From positions 795,152 through 859,151 of the forward strand of contig NZ_JASISQ010000001.1 in assembly GCF_030063205.1 (NCBI RefSeq): DNA of 64,000 nt. Direction: 5' to 3'. Positions 27,696 through 36,722 of this stretch are shown one piece after another (positions within the stretch are counted from its first letter, which is position 1; each line of letters starts with the position of its first letter). The translations under genes were made by a program, and so were the position numbers. The DNA is from Arthrobacter antibioticus. Its GTDB lineage: Bacteria; Actinomycetota; Actinomycetes; Actinomycetales; Micrococcaceae. Below the pieces are notes generated by a model. It had not been told where the DNA came from and ran no database searches. It was given only the letters and a program-made list of their open reading frames with translations.

Positions 27696-28404
27696 CGCAC
27701 TGCCACTGTTCCGCCGCTCGATCGGGGACTCGTGGCGATCCACCCTCGGCTGGACTATAGGAGTCACGGCTGCTCTGCTGCTATACCTTCCGCTATTCCC
27801 GGCACTGGGCGGCAAAGACTCCCAGATGGCTCAACTGATCAACAGCCTGCCGTCCCAGCTGGTCAACACCCTCAACTATGGAAGTATCACCACGGGGGCA
27901 GGCTATACGGAATCGACCTTTTTTGGCCTACTAGGCTTCGTGCTGATTGTCATAGCAGCAACATCTTGGGGTACGGCTGCAATCGCTGGCGATGAAGAAA
28001 ACGGCACACTTGAAATCGTGCTCGCACACGCGGTCAGTCGGACTCAGCTGGTACTCGAGCGAACTCTTGCCGTAGTGCTTAGACTGGCCTGGCTAGCTGC
28101 CTTTAGCGCTCTTATGATCCTTGCTCTGAACACAAGTTCACAGCTTGAGTTGCTGCCAGCCAACATTGTTGCTGTCGCTGCCGCGGCCGGCATCGCCGTA
28201 CTCGGCTATGTCCTCAATGCCATCGGCAATCAAAGCGAAAACCTTGACCACCTGCGAGACTTCTCACCCTACGGCTGGGCCTATCACCACACCCCACTAG
28301 CCAGCGGCGCCGACTGGGGCGGGCTCGCACTGCTCTATGGTTTTAGCATCCTTTTCATCGTCGTCGCGGTCGTTGCTTTGCGCAGGCGGGACATCAGCGC
28401 ATAA
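27685..28404 (+). CDS. ABC-2 type permease, possibly shortened
   Basis: The 239-residue permease has about five to six helices, an N-terminal MRSSALPLFRRSIGDSW, an external loop (residues 30-75) and the conserved GDEENGTLEIVLAHAVSRTQ segment. It ends LRRRDISA as expected. Compared with the usual architecture, the stretch after ELLPANIVAVAAAAG runs almost directly into VLGYVLNAIGNQSENLDHL, and about one transmembrane pair seems missing. This comparison is from memory of the family. It may be functional or mildly decayed. Confidence 0.82.
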   Translation: MRSSALPLFRRSIGDSWRSTLGWTIGVTAALLLYLPLFPALGGKDSQMAQLINSLPSQLVNTLNYGSITTGAGYTESTFFGLLGFVLIVIAATSWGTAAIAGDEENGTLEIVLAHAVSRTQLVLERTLAVVLRLAWLAAFSALMILALNTSSQLELLPANIVAVAAAAGIAVLGYVLNAIGNQSENLDHLRDFSPYGWAYHHTPLASGADWGGLALLYGFSILFIVVAVVALRRRDISA

Positions 28405-28510
28405 GAAATCCCCGTTGATTTCGCCGTATCTAAACGATTGAACCGTTAAACCCCGGAGCGGGGCAACAACGGTGAAAGCCTCCGTGCTCACTGCGTGCAA
28501 GACTCAGACG

Positions 28511-28942
28511 ATGACGGATGACTCTTTTGGAACGCTGCACCACGTAGAACTTTGGGTACCTGACTTTGCACGTGCGGAGAAAGAGTGGGGCTGGCTACTC
28601 TCCAGCCTCGGCTACACGACCTTTCAAAAATGGTCGCGAGGGTGCAGTTGGAAGCAGGGAGCAACGTACATTGTTGTTGAACAGTCCCCGGATCTCACCA
28701 GTGGAATTCATCAACGAAAGTCTCCCGGTTTAAACCATTTAGCATTCCACGCCGGCTCATGCGCTGACGTTGATTCGCTATCAAGCACTAGCGCGGAGCA
28801 TGGCTGGACGCCGTTGTTTACGCAAGAGTATCCCCATGCTGGCGGAGCTGGTCACTATGGTGCGTATCTAGAAAACTCTGACGGGTTCGAAGTAGAGCTT
28901 GTAGCCGGCACCGATGGCCTTCACCCGTCCAACCATTCCTGA
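28511..28942 (+). CDS. Glyoxalase/VOC superfamily protein
   Basis: The 143-residue single-unit VOC protein has the N-terminal strand LHHVELWVPDFARAEKEWGWL, the metal-type His in HVELWV, GLNHLAFHAGS, and a terminal GAYLENSDGFEVELVA with the C-terminal Glu. Proteins like this include isomerases, thiol transferases and resistance proteins; the substrate is unknown. ATG 28511 places the core correctly; a GTG at 28472 with GGAG upstream is an alternative start adding 13 residues. It stands alone between the exporter and a gene remnant. Confidence 0.82.
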   Translation: MTDDSFGTLHHVELWVPDFARAEKEWGWLLSSLGYTTFQKWSRGCSWKQGATYIVVEQSPDLTSGIHQRKSPGLNHLAFHAGSCADVDSLSSTSAEHGWTPLFTQEYPHAGGAGHYGAYLENSDGFEVELVAGTDGLHPSNHS

Positions 28943-28981
28943 GCACACTTCTCTAACCAATGCGCAAGCGTGGGAAGCACA

Positions 28982-29194
28982 TCAATTTTCAGGAGCGAGT
29001 ATGGAGGGCATCCCAGTCCCTCGATGTACCAGTGTCATATTCCCGTTATCCTCGATTGCCACTACGTAATAATCGTCCGGGCTGATGGAGACCAGCAAGC
29101 TTTGAACCAGACCCCGAATCCACCGATTCAAAAGGCCCACCTCCGCGATGGCATCGCTGGGTGGAAAGCACGGGATTTGGACAGCGAATTCGCC
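28982..29194 (-). pseudogene. C-terminal remnant of an unknown protein
   Basis: On the minus strand a 70-codon frame with no usable start reads GEFAVQIPCFPPSDAIAEV, then RWIRGLVQSLLVSISPDDYY, VVAIEDNGNMTLVHRG and GMPSILAPEN before the stop at 28982. The composition and flow are protein-like, and an upstream in-frame TGA interrupts it at 29195. It looks like the 3' end of a gene whose 5' part is lost. A resemblance to immunity-type proteins is possible but not established. Nothing else is seen in 28943-29356. Confidence 0.45.
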
Positions 29195-29356
29195 TCAATC
29201 AACCATAAGGAAATATTCTGCTGCCAAAGTGGCGAAGTGTCTGCCCCACCAATTTAGTCCAAGCCAGCAAGTCGCCTACGCTGAAATCAGTTGATTCAAC
29301 CCCACTGGTCCAGGCACGCCTCACCGCGTCGCTGGCATTTTCATCAGGAGTTTTCC

Positions 29357-29833
29357 ATGACCGAACGTCTTGTCCCCGGCGATTTTGCCCCGGCCTTCAG
29401 CCTGCCCAACACAGAAGGCGGTACTACCTCGCTGTCAGATTTTGCCGGCCGCCAGTTGATCATGTACTTCTACCCGGCCGCTATGACCCCCGGGTGCACC
29501 AAACAGGCCTGCGACTTTCGCGATAATTTGGCGTCTCTGCAGTCAGCCGGGTACCAAGTGGTAGGCATTTCACCAGATTCCGTGGCGAAATTGGAGAAAT
29601 TTGTTGCCAAGGAAAGTCTCACGTTCCCCGTACTCAGCGACACGGACCATGCAGTGGCTTTGGCTTATGCCGCCTGGGGGGAGAAGAAAAATTACGGCAA
29701 GACTTATGAGGGACTGATTCGCACAACCATTGTCCTCGATGACGCAGGTAAGGTCACCCACGCCCAGTACAACGTCCGCGCGACAGGTCACGTTGCCAAG
29801 CTTCGCCGGGACTTGAACCTCGAGGACGCCTAG
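29357..29833 (+). CDS. bcp: Thioredoxin-dependent peroxiredoxin, BCP type
   Basis: The 158-residue AhpC/TSA-family peroxidase reduces hydroperoxides using thioredoxin. The peroxidatic Cys47 is in MTPGCTKQAC and a resolving Cys52 follows five residues later, the spacing of the 2-Cys BCP group. Further motifs are GDFAPAFSLPNTEGG and SFR-type KLEKFVAKESLTFPVLSD. The ATG at 29357 has AGGAG 8 bases upstream, so an earlier in-frame start at 29291 is rejected. It is monocistronic with a strong terminator. Confidence 0.95.
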   Translation: MTERLVPGDFAPAFSLPNTEGGTTSLSDFAGRQLIMYFYPAAMTPGCTKQACDFRDNLASLQSAGYQVVGISPDSVAKLEKFVAKESLTFPVLSDTDHAVALAYAAWGEKKNYGKTYEGLIRTTIVLDDAGKVTHAQYNVRATGHVAKLRRDLNLEDA

Positions 29834-29864
29834 CCCCCAACCCCGGGTTGGCCCCTAACCCGAA

Positions 29865-29896
29865 AAAGGACCCCACCAAACCCGGTGGAGTCCTTT
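29865..29896. terminator. Bidirectional terminator between bcp and tRNA-Leu
   Basis: AAAGGACCCCACC at 29865-29877 pairs with GGTGGAGTCCTTT at 29884-29896 with one mismatch. A and T flanks allow use by bcp on the plus strand and by tRNA-Leu on the minus strand. Confidence 0.8.
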
Positions 29897-29902
29897 CATA
29901 AG

Positions 29903-29984
29903 TGCGCAAGAGGGGACTTGAACCCCTACGCCCGAAGGCACAGGTACCTAAAACCTGCGTGTCTACCAATTCCACCACTCGCGC
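29903..29984 (-). tRNA. tRNA-Leu (TAG)
   Basis: An 82-nt class II tRNA on the minus strand: acceptor GCGCGAG pairs with CTTGCGC (one G-U), discriminator A, D-arm TGGTGGAATTGGTAGACACG, anticodon stem CAGGT/ACCTG with loop TTTAGGT (anticodon TAG), a long variable arm GTGCCTTCGGGCGT, and T-arm AGGGGTTCAAGTCCCCT. Confidence 0.96.
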
Positions 29985-30125
29985 GAGTGCATTGAAGCAA
30001 CCACAATACTACCGGTTCAAATGAGTGCATTGCACCACGGTTGGGAAGAAACCCAGCAACTCTTGAGAATCAGCCGTTAGGATGAGTGGCTGATGGAGTG
30101 TCCACGCTGCAAGGAGAATCAGAAC

Positions 30126-31817
30126 GTGCCCAGCCCTGCCGGCCCCCTGCGAAAGGCTTACCGGCGCGCAGTGTCAATGGCCGCCGTCGTACTTTTCGCT
30201 GCAACCGCATGCACGGCGCCCCCTCTGCCCGGGCCAGATGCCAGCGCCTCAGCAACGACGCCGCCGGCGGAAACCACGTTCAACTTCGGCACGGGCACCG
30301 ACCCGCTCGGTTTCGATCCGGCTCTGGTGGCGGACACGGAGTCGTACCGGGTGACTCGGCAGGTACTTGAGGGGTTACTGACGATCGACCCCGTTACTGG
30401 AGCGCCAGCTCCGAGCCTGGCTACCAGCTGGAAACAGCTCGACGGCGGTCTTAGCTACAACTTCAAGCTCCGCGGAGGTGTGAAATTTCACGACGGCACC
30501 GACTTTGACGCGGCCGCCGTGTGCACAAATTTTGAACGCTGGTACGCGCTGACCTCCGATACCCGAGCAGATGGTTCCTCAGCCATGTTCAAACAGGTGT
30601 TCCGCGAATTTTCAGACAATCCGCAAAACTCGCTCTACAAAGGATGCACGGTTGATGGGCCACTAGAGGTGACGCTGGGACTAAAAATGCGGCTCACCGG
30701 GTTCCTAGACGCGCTCACGCTGCCCGCTTTTGCCATCTCCTCCCCCACGGCGCTGAAGCTTGGCACAGCCAACGTCCTGGATAAGTCATTCTCCGCCAAC
30801 AAGGTCTCCAGTTACGCCCTGCACCCTGTGGGCACAGGCCCCTTCAGGTTCGTCTCGGCCGCCCCCGGGACTGTCACCATGGCAGCAAACAAGGATTACT
30901 GGGGTGAAAAGAGCCAGATCACCACACTGAAATTCACAACCTTCGAGCAGCCCGAAACCAGATTTGCTGCCCTTGACGATGGCACCCTTGATGGTTTCGA
31001 TCCCGTCACGCCCAGCAATTTTGACAAGCTCATCAAGGGCGGTAAACAGGTACTGCAGCGCGACCCCTTTTCCGTCATGTATTTAGGTATCAACCAGAAA
31101 ATACCTGTCATGGCTGAACTAGAGGTGCGTGAGGCTATTGCAGCTGCCGTGAACAAGACAACCCTTGCCAGTAACTACTTCATTGCGGGTACGGCCACCA
31201 CAGCCCAGTTCATCCCACCCAAGCTCAGCGGCTTCAACAACGGCGTTGAGGGTATTCCCTATGACCCGCAAAAGGCGAAGGATTTGCTGGCTGCCAGCAA
31301 ATATAACGGTGAAGAACTGAAGTTTTATTACCCGGTGAATGCCGCCCGGACCTACCTTCCCTCGCCTGAAAAGGTGTACGCCCAGATTGCCACCGAGCTT
31401 ACGGCCATAGGATTGAACATCAAGCCAGTGCCTGTGCCTTGGAATGACGGGTATCTCAACGCCGTCACGAAGGATACCGACCATGCACTGAGTTTGTTGG
31501 GTTGGAATGGCAGTTATGCCGATCCCGATAACTTTGTGGGGCCAATATTTGGTTCCCCAAGTGCGGAGTTGGGCATGAATGACCCGCAACTGGTCTCCAA
31601 AATCACGCGTGCACGCAGTCTTCCTAACGGACCGGAGCGGGTGGCCGCTTACGAGTCCATTAGCAAGCAACTAGCTGCCACAGTCCCGGCTGTTCCCATT
31701 GCGTTTCCCATTTCAGCTGTGGCGCTCTCGGATAAAGTGCTCTCCTACCCGCTCAGTCCTGTTCTCAACGAAGTTTTCAACCACGTCAAGCTCACGCCGG
31801 CCCCGCCAACAGGCTGA
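30126..31817 (+). CDS. Oligopeptide-type ABC transporter substrate-binding lipoprotein
   Basis: The 563-residue family 5 solute-binding protein has a signal peptide with lipobox FAATAC at about residue 28, then a Pro/Ala/Ser linker and SBP_bac_5 features (LGFDPALVADTESYRVTRQV; SYNFKLRGGVKFHDGTDFDA; VKPVPVPWNDGYLNAV-like end region; LGWNGSYADPDNFVGPIFGS). The GTG at 30126 has AGGAGA upstream; the frame opens earlier at 30093. No permease or ATPase genes adjoin it, so it is an orphan receptor that must use a transporter encoded elsewhere. Confidence 0.9.
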   Translation: MPSPAGPLRKAYRRAVSMAAVVLFAATACTAPPLPGPDASASATTPPAETTFNFGTGTDPLGFDPALVADTESYRVTRQVLEGLLTIDPVTGAPAPSLATSWKQLDGGLSYNFKLRGGVKFHDGTDFDAAAVCTNFERWYALTSDTRADGSSAMFKQVFREFSDNPQNSLYKGCTVDGPLEVTLGLKMRLTGFLDALTLPAFAISSPTALKLGTANVLDKSFSANKVSSYALHPVGTGPFRFVSAAPGTVTMAANKDYWGEKSQITTLKFTTFEQPETRFAALDDGTLDGFDPVTPSNFDKLIKGGKQVLQRDPFSVMYLGINQKIPVMAELEVREAIAAAVNKTTLASNYFIAGTATTAQFIPPKLSGFNNGVEGIPYDPQKAKDLLAASKYNGEELKFYYPVNAARTYLPSPEKVYAQIATELTAIGLNIKPVPVPWNDGYLNAVTKDTDHALSLLGWNGSYADPDNFVGPIFGSPSAELGMNDPQLVSKITRARSLPNGPERVAAYESISKQLAATVPAVPIAFPISAVALSDKVLSYPLSPVLNEVFNHVKLTPAPPTG

Positions 31818-31945
31818 CCCGAACGCGCAGTTACCCACCAGACGCATAGAAGTGGTGAAGGCCACTGTCAAGGCCTTGATTTACGTATACAGTGCCTGCC
31901 GCGATACGCTTCAATCGCTAGGAAGAGCCTCTACCGGAGTTGACT

Positions 31946-33445
31946 GTGACCTTCATTTCGAACACCAAAGACGCTGACGTTGTCCTCATCGGGGGCGGCA
32001 TCATGAGCGCCACGCTGGGCACTATGCTCAAGCAACTCGAACCAAGCTGGAAGATTGTGCTGTTTGAACAGCTCGATACACCAGGATTGGAATCTTCCAG
32101 CCCGTGGAATAACGCCGGTACCGGCCACTCCGCGCTCTGTGAGCTTAATTACACCCCGATGGGTAAAGATGGCATCGTCAACCCAAGCAAAGCCATCCAC
32201 ATCAACGAGCAGTTCCAGCTCTCGCGTCAATTCTGGGCGCACCTGGTTGATGAATCGCTGATCGGCTCCCCCAAGGGCTTCATCAACACCGTTCCGCACA
32301 TGAGCTTTGTTATAGGCGAGGCGCATCGGACGTTCCTCAAGGCCAGGCATGAGGCGCTGAAAACGAACCCGCTATTTGCCTCCATGGAATATAGCGAGGA
32401 TCCGGGCGCCATCGCCAAGTGGACTCCGCTGGTCATGAAGGGCCGCGACCCTCAAGAGCAGGTCACGGCTACCCGCGCAGCTGAGGGCACCGACGTTGAC
32501 TTTGGTGCACTGACCCGTGAGCTGATCGGCTACATGGGCAAGAACGACGTCGAAGTAAACTACGGCACTACAGTCACCGATTTGGACCGTAGCACCAACG
32601 GCGATTGGGATGTTTCCCTCAAGCATGCCTCTTCCGGTGAACGCGGCCGGATTAAAGCAAAATTTGTGTTCATTGGTAGCGGTGGCGGCGCCCTGCACCT
32701 CTTGCAGAAGTCGGGCGTCCCTGAGGGCAAGGGCTTTGGCGGTTTCCCCGTCTCCGGTCAGTTCTTCCGTTGCACCGATGAAAAGATCACCTCTCAACAC
32801 AGCGCCAAGGTCTATGGTCAGGCGTCGGTGGGTGCCCCACCCATGTCAGTGCCCCACCTTGACACCCGCTACGTTGACGGCCAGCGTTCTTTGTTGTTCG
32901 GCCCCTACGGCGGCTTCTCCACCAAGTACCTTAAAACCGGAAGCTACATGGATCTACCCGGTTCAATCCGGCCCAATAACATTGTTCCCATGCTTGCGGT
33001 GGGCAAAGACAACCTGGACTTGGTGAAGTACCTCGTTAGTGAAGTCACCAAGTCACGCAGCGGCAAGGTTGAAGCACTCCACGAGTACTTCCCCGAAGCC
33101 GAGGGCGGCGATTGGGAGCTCATTACAGCAGGCCAGCGCGTGCAGATCATCAAAAAGGACGCCAAAAAGGGCGGTATTTTGCAGTTCGGCACCGAGGTCA
33201 TCACAGCGGCCGACGGCACCCTGTCCGCGCTGTTGGGCGCTTCACCGGGGGCATCCACCGCAGTTCCCATTATGATTGAGCTGTTGCAGCGTTGCTTCCC
33301 ACGCAAATTCAAGCTCGATTGGCAGGAATCTCTGCGTGCAATGATGCCAACTTACGGCACCAAGCTGAACAAGAACGCAGAACTTTTTAACAAGAGCCTT
33401 GCCGCCACGGCAACCTCTTTGCAGTTGGAGACAGACAAAGCCTAA
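31946..33445 (+). CDS. mqo: Malate:quinone oxidoreductase
   Basis: The 499-residue peripheral membrane flavoprotein oxidises malate to oxaloacetate and reduces quinone in the TCA cycle. It has the FAD-binding [18 protein letters not shown], then the family signature [34 protein letters not shown], and [13 protein letters not shown]. The GTG at 31946 has GGAG 6 bases upstream; TTG at 31940 is too close to it. It is single, with the pump gene following after about 50 bases. Confidence 0.97.
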   Translation: MTFISNTKDADVVLIGGGIMSATLGTMLKQLEPSWKIVLFEQLDTPGLESSSPWNNAGTGHSALCELNYTPMGKDGIVNPSKAIHINEQFQLSRQFWAHLVDESLIGSPKGFINTVPHMSFVIGEAHRTFLKARHEALKTNPLFASMEYSEDPGAIAKWTPLVMKGRDPQEQVTATRAAEGTDVDFGALTRELIGYMGKNDVEVNYGTTVTDLDRSTNGDWDVSLKHASSGERGRIKAKFVFIGSGGGALHLLQKSGVPEGKGFGGFPVSGQFFRCTDEKITSQHSAKVYGQASVGAPPMSVPHLDTRYVDGQRSLLFGPYGGFSTKYLKTGSYMDLPGSIRPNNIVPMLAVGKDNLDLVKYLVSEVTKSRSGKVEALHEYFPEAEGGDWELITAGQRVQIIKKDAKKGGILQFGTEVITAADGTLSALLGASPGASTAVPIMIELLQRCFPRKFKLDWQESLRAMMPTYGTKLNKNAELFNKSLAATATSLQLETDKA

Positions 33446-33497
33446 AGTACCCCACATGGCTGGACGGGGACCGGCATAAAGCAGTGGGAGTTACTTG

Positions 33498-36400
33498 ATG
33501 TTTAATTTGGCCAAAATGTCTTTGGGGAATCGGGCACTGATTGCCCTGATCACTATCTTCGCGATGGTGTTTGGGGTGATCACCCTTGGTTCACTGAAGC
33601 AGGAACTCATTCCCAGCATAGAGTTCCCGCAAATCACTGTTGTCTCCGCTATGCCCGGCGCCTCCCCGGCAGTGGTTGACAAACAGGTCAGTGAACCGCT
33701 GGAAGCGGCACTAAACGCGGTGGAGGGACTGGAATCCAGCACCTCCACCTCGCGCAGCGGTGTCTCAACGATCAACCTTGCTTTCACCTACGGTACAAAT
33801 CTTGACCGCGCGCGGAATCAAATTGACCGGGCGATCTCCAATGTCACCCAACGTCTGCCTGAGGGTGTCCAGCCCCAGCCCATAGCGGGCAGCATCGCCG
33901 ACTTTCCCATTGTGTTCCTCGCTGTCTCCTCCGATCAGGACCTTTCCGCCCTGAACACCGATTTGCAACGTATTGCCGTCCCCCGGCTGATGAAGATCGA
34001 GGGTGTGCGCAGCGCCGATGTGACAGGCGCCAATTCCCAGCATATTGAGATCCTCCCGGACCCGGCCAAAATGGCTGCGGCCGAGGTGGATCCCGGCTCC
34101 ATCGCCAACGCCCTCAAGAACAATGGGACGCTGGTTCCTATTGGTTCCCTCAGTACCGAGGGCACCACGTTGTCCATCCAGGCTGGAAGTCCTGTTGATT
34201 CCCTGGACGCCGTCAAGGCGTTGCCGCTGGCTGGAACCTCCGGGGCGCAAGCACCTGCCAGCGCCCCCACGATCGCCTCGGTGGCGGCTGTCTCACTGGC
34301 AGATGACGTCCAGACTTCCATCACGCGCACCAACGGCAAGGCAACTCTGGCCCTGTCCGTCACCAAGAAACCTTCAGCTGACACTGTGACGTTGTCCCAG
34401 CAGGTCAACGATGTCCTGCCGGAAATCACTGCTTCGATGGGCAACAACACTAAGTTCACCACAGTCCTGGACCAGGCACCGTTTATTGTAAAGTCCATCC
34501 ATGACCTCACAGTTGAGGGCCTGCTAGGACTGGGTTTCGCGATCCTTGTCATCCTGCTCTTCCTCATGTCCGTGCGGTCAACACTTGTCACAGCCATCTC
34601 CATCCCGCTTTCACTACTTGTCACCTTCATTGGCCTGTGGGCCACGGGCTATTCACTGAATATCCTGACCCTTGGCGCACTCACGATTGCCATTGGCCGG
34701 GTGGTTGATGACTCCATTGTGGTGATTGAAAACATCAAGCGGCACTTGAGCTATGGGGAGGATAAAAAGACTGCCATTCTCGCTGCCATCAAGGAAGTTG
34801 CGGCCGCCATCACGGCCTCCACGCTGACCACCGTCGCCGTGTTCCTGCCGATCGCCTTTGTTGGCAGCCTGGCCGGGGAACTGTTCCGGCCGTTTGCGCT
34901 CACAGTCACGTTCGCACTGCTTGCCTCACTGCTGGTCTCTCTCACAATTGTTCCTGTGCTGGCTTACTGGTTCCTGAAATCCCCGGAAAGTGCAGGGGCA
35001 GCGGACGACGCCGGAACCGCCTTGAGTGGGCAGGCTCTGCTGAGCGCTGTGGAAGAGAAGGAACGCTCTTCCTGGCTACAGCGCGGCTATCTACCGATCC
35101 TTGCCAAAACACAAAAACATCCGGTAGTGACCTTGCTGGCCGGTGGAATTGTGTTGGCAGCCACGTTGGCAATGACTCCGTTGCTTCCTACCAACCTGTT
35201 GGGTGACTCGGGGCAAAACAGTGTCAGCATCCAGCAGGACATGCCTGCCGGCACTAGCCTGACGGTCACGGATCAGGCCGCCAAAAAAGTGGAGGCAGTT
35301 CTTCGCGGTATTGACGGTGTCACGGATGTTCAAGTCACTGTGGGTAATGCCTCCGGTGGTTTCTCGGCACTGCTTTCTTCAGGTGCCTCCAGCGCGGCCT
35401 TTCAGGTCATCACCAACCCCGATGCAGACCAAGTAAAGCTTCAGGACACAGTCCGTACCGCCGTAGAAGGGGTTAAAGATGCTGGTGAGCTGAGTATTGG
35501 CTCCCAGGGCGGTGGCCTGGGTATGTCAAACACTGTGGACATCACAGTTAAGGCAACCACCGGTGAGGGACTGAAACAGGCAAGCGAAGAGCTGGTCAAA
35601 ACCATGGCCTCGCTCCCCGGTGCGCAGTCAGTTGCCAGCAATCTCAGCGGAGCTCAACCGGTCATCCAGGTCAGTGTTGACAGGGCAAAGGCTGTTGCTG
35701 CCGGACTCGAGGAACAACAGATCACCGGCTTGCTGGCCGCAACTGTTAGCCCCATCCCGGGCGGCACCGTGCGCATTGATACCACCGATTACAAGGTCCA
35801 GATTGGCCAGGGCACCAAGTTCGATTCCCTTGAGGCACTCGCGGGTGCCCAAATACCCACCGCGGCCGGACCTGTGCCCCTCTCGCAGGTGGCCAGCGTC
35901 AAGGAAGTTCAAACACCGCTGACGATCACCTCATCTGATGGCCAACGTACCGCCACCGTTTCAGTGACACCTAAGGGCAACTCCTTAGGATCCCTTAGCG
36001 GAGAAGTACAAAAACACCTGGATTCCACCACACTGCCAGCCGGTGTTGTTGCCAGCCTTGGTGGCGCAGCAACACAGCAGGCCGAATCATTCCAGCAGCT
36101 GGGCTTGGCCATGCTTGCCGCCATCGCCATTGTTTACGTGATCATGGTTGCCACGTTCAAATCGCTCATCCAACCGCTGATCTTGCTGGTCTCCATCCCC
36201 TTTGCGGCCACCGGGGCCATTGGTTTGCTGCTCATCACAGGGATCCCCCTGGGTTTGCCCTCTCTGATCGGTATGTTGATGTTGGTTGGCATTGTGGTGA
36301 CCAATGCCATTGTGCTTATTGACCTCATCAACCAGTACAGGCACCCAGCAGGCGACAGGCCCGCCATGAACGTTGCGGACGCCATTGAGCACGGTGCCCG

Positions 36401-36722
36401 CCAACGTCTACGCCCCATCTTGATGACGGCACTTGCCACCATCTTCGCCCTGACTCCCATGGCGTTGGGGCTGACAGGCGGTGGAGGCTTCATTTCCCAG
36501 CCTTTGGCCATCGTGGTTGTGGGCGGGCTGGTATCTTCCACCGCGCTAACCTTGATTCTGGTTCCTGTGCTGTACCGCCTGGTTGAGGGCCGCAAGGAAC
36601 GCCACGATTTACTCAAGGCCCTGAAGGTTGTCCATGTGCCCGCAGGTCCATCTGCGGACTTCCAAGATTGGACAACTGGAGCCATTCCCAAGGTTCGCGG
36701 GCGCCGTGCCGCAAGCGACTAG
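33498..36722 (+). CDS. RND-family efflux permease (AcrB/SwrC type)
   Basis: The 1074-residue protein has the duplicated RND architecture: helix 1 (LIALITIFAMVFGVITLG), a porter domain, helices 2-6 with the Asp-Asp proton-relay pair in IGRVVDDSIVVIENIKRHL, a second porter domain, and helices 8-12 (GIPLGLPSLIGMLMLVGIVV). It matches HAE1-type pumps found in Gram-positives (SwrC-like). No membrane-fusion or outer-membrane partner is encoded, as expected for a monoderm. Substrates may be drugs, lipids or surfactants. ATG 33498 follows GGGAG. Its stop overlaps the convergent MFS stop by 4 bases. Confidence 0.92.
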   Translation: MFNLAKMSLGNRALIALITIFAMVFGVITLGSLKQELIPSIEFPQITVVSAMPGASPAVVDKQVSEPLEAALNAVEGLESSTSTSRSGVSTINLAFTYGTNLDRARNQIDRAISNVTQRLPEGVQPQPIAGSIADFPIVFLAVSSDQDLSALNTDLQRIAVPRLMKIEGVRSADVTGANSQHIEILPDPAKMAAAEVDPGSIANALKNNGTLVPIGSLSTEGTTLSIQAGSPVDSLDAVKALPLAGTSGAQAPASAPTIASVAAVSLADDVQTSITRTNGKATLALSVTKKPSADTVTLSQQVNDVLPEITASMGNNTKFTTVLDQAPFIVKSIHDLTVEGLLGLGFAILVILLFLMSVRSTLVTAISIPLSLLVTFIGLWATGYSLNILTLGALTIAIGRVVDDSIVVIENIKRHLSYGEDKKTAILAAIKEVAAAITASTLTTVAVFLPIAFVGSLAGELFRPFALTVTFALLASLLVSLTIVPVLAYWFLKSPESAGAADDAGTALSGQALLSAVEEKERSSWLQRGYLPILAKTQKHPVVTLLAGGIVLAATLAMTPLLPTNLLGDSGQNSVSIQQDMPAGTSLTVTDQAAKKVEAVLRGIDGVTDVQVTVGNASGGFSALLSSGASSAAFQVITNPDADQVKLQDTVRTAVEGVKDAGELSIGSQGGGLGMSNTVDITVKATTGEGLKQASEELVKTMASLPGAQSVASNLSGAQPVIQVSVDRAKAVAAGLEEQQITGLLAATVSPIPGGTVRIDTTDYKVQIGQGTKFDSLEALAGAQIPTAAGPVPLSQVASVKEVQTPLTITSSDGQRTATVSVTPKGNSLGSLSGEVQKHLDSTTLPAGVVASLGGAATQQAESFQQLGLAMLAAIAIVYVIMVATFKSLIQPLILLVSIPFAATGAIGLLLITGIPLGLPSLIGMLMLVGIVVTNAIVLIDLINQYRHPAGDRPAMNVADAIEHGARQRLRPILMTALATIFALTPMALGLTGGGGFISQPLAIVVVGGLVSSTALTLILVPVLYRLVEGRKERHDLLKALKVVHVPAGPSADFQDWTTGAIPKVRGRRAASD

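Noticed and set aside
28970-29257. 95-codon plus-strand frame
   Set aside because: The opposite strand holds a more protein-like frame (28982-29194); this one is judged its shadow.
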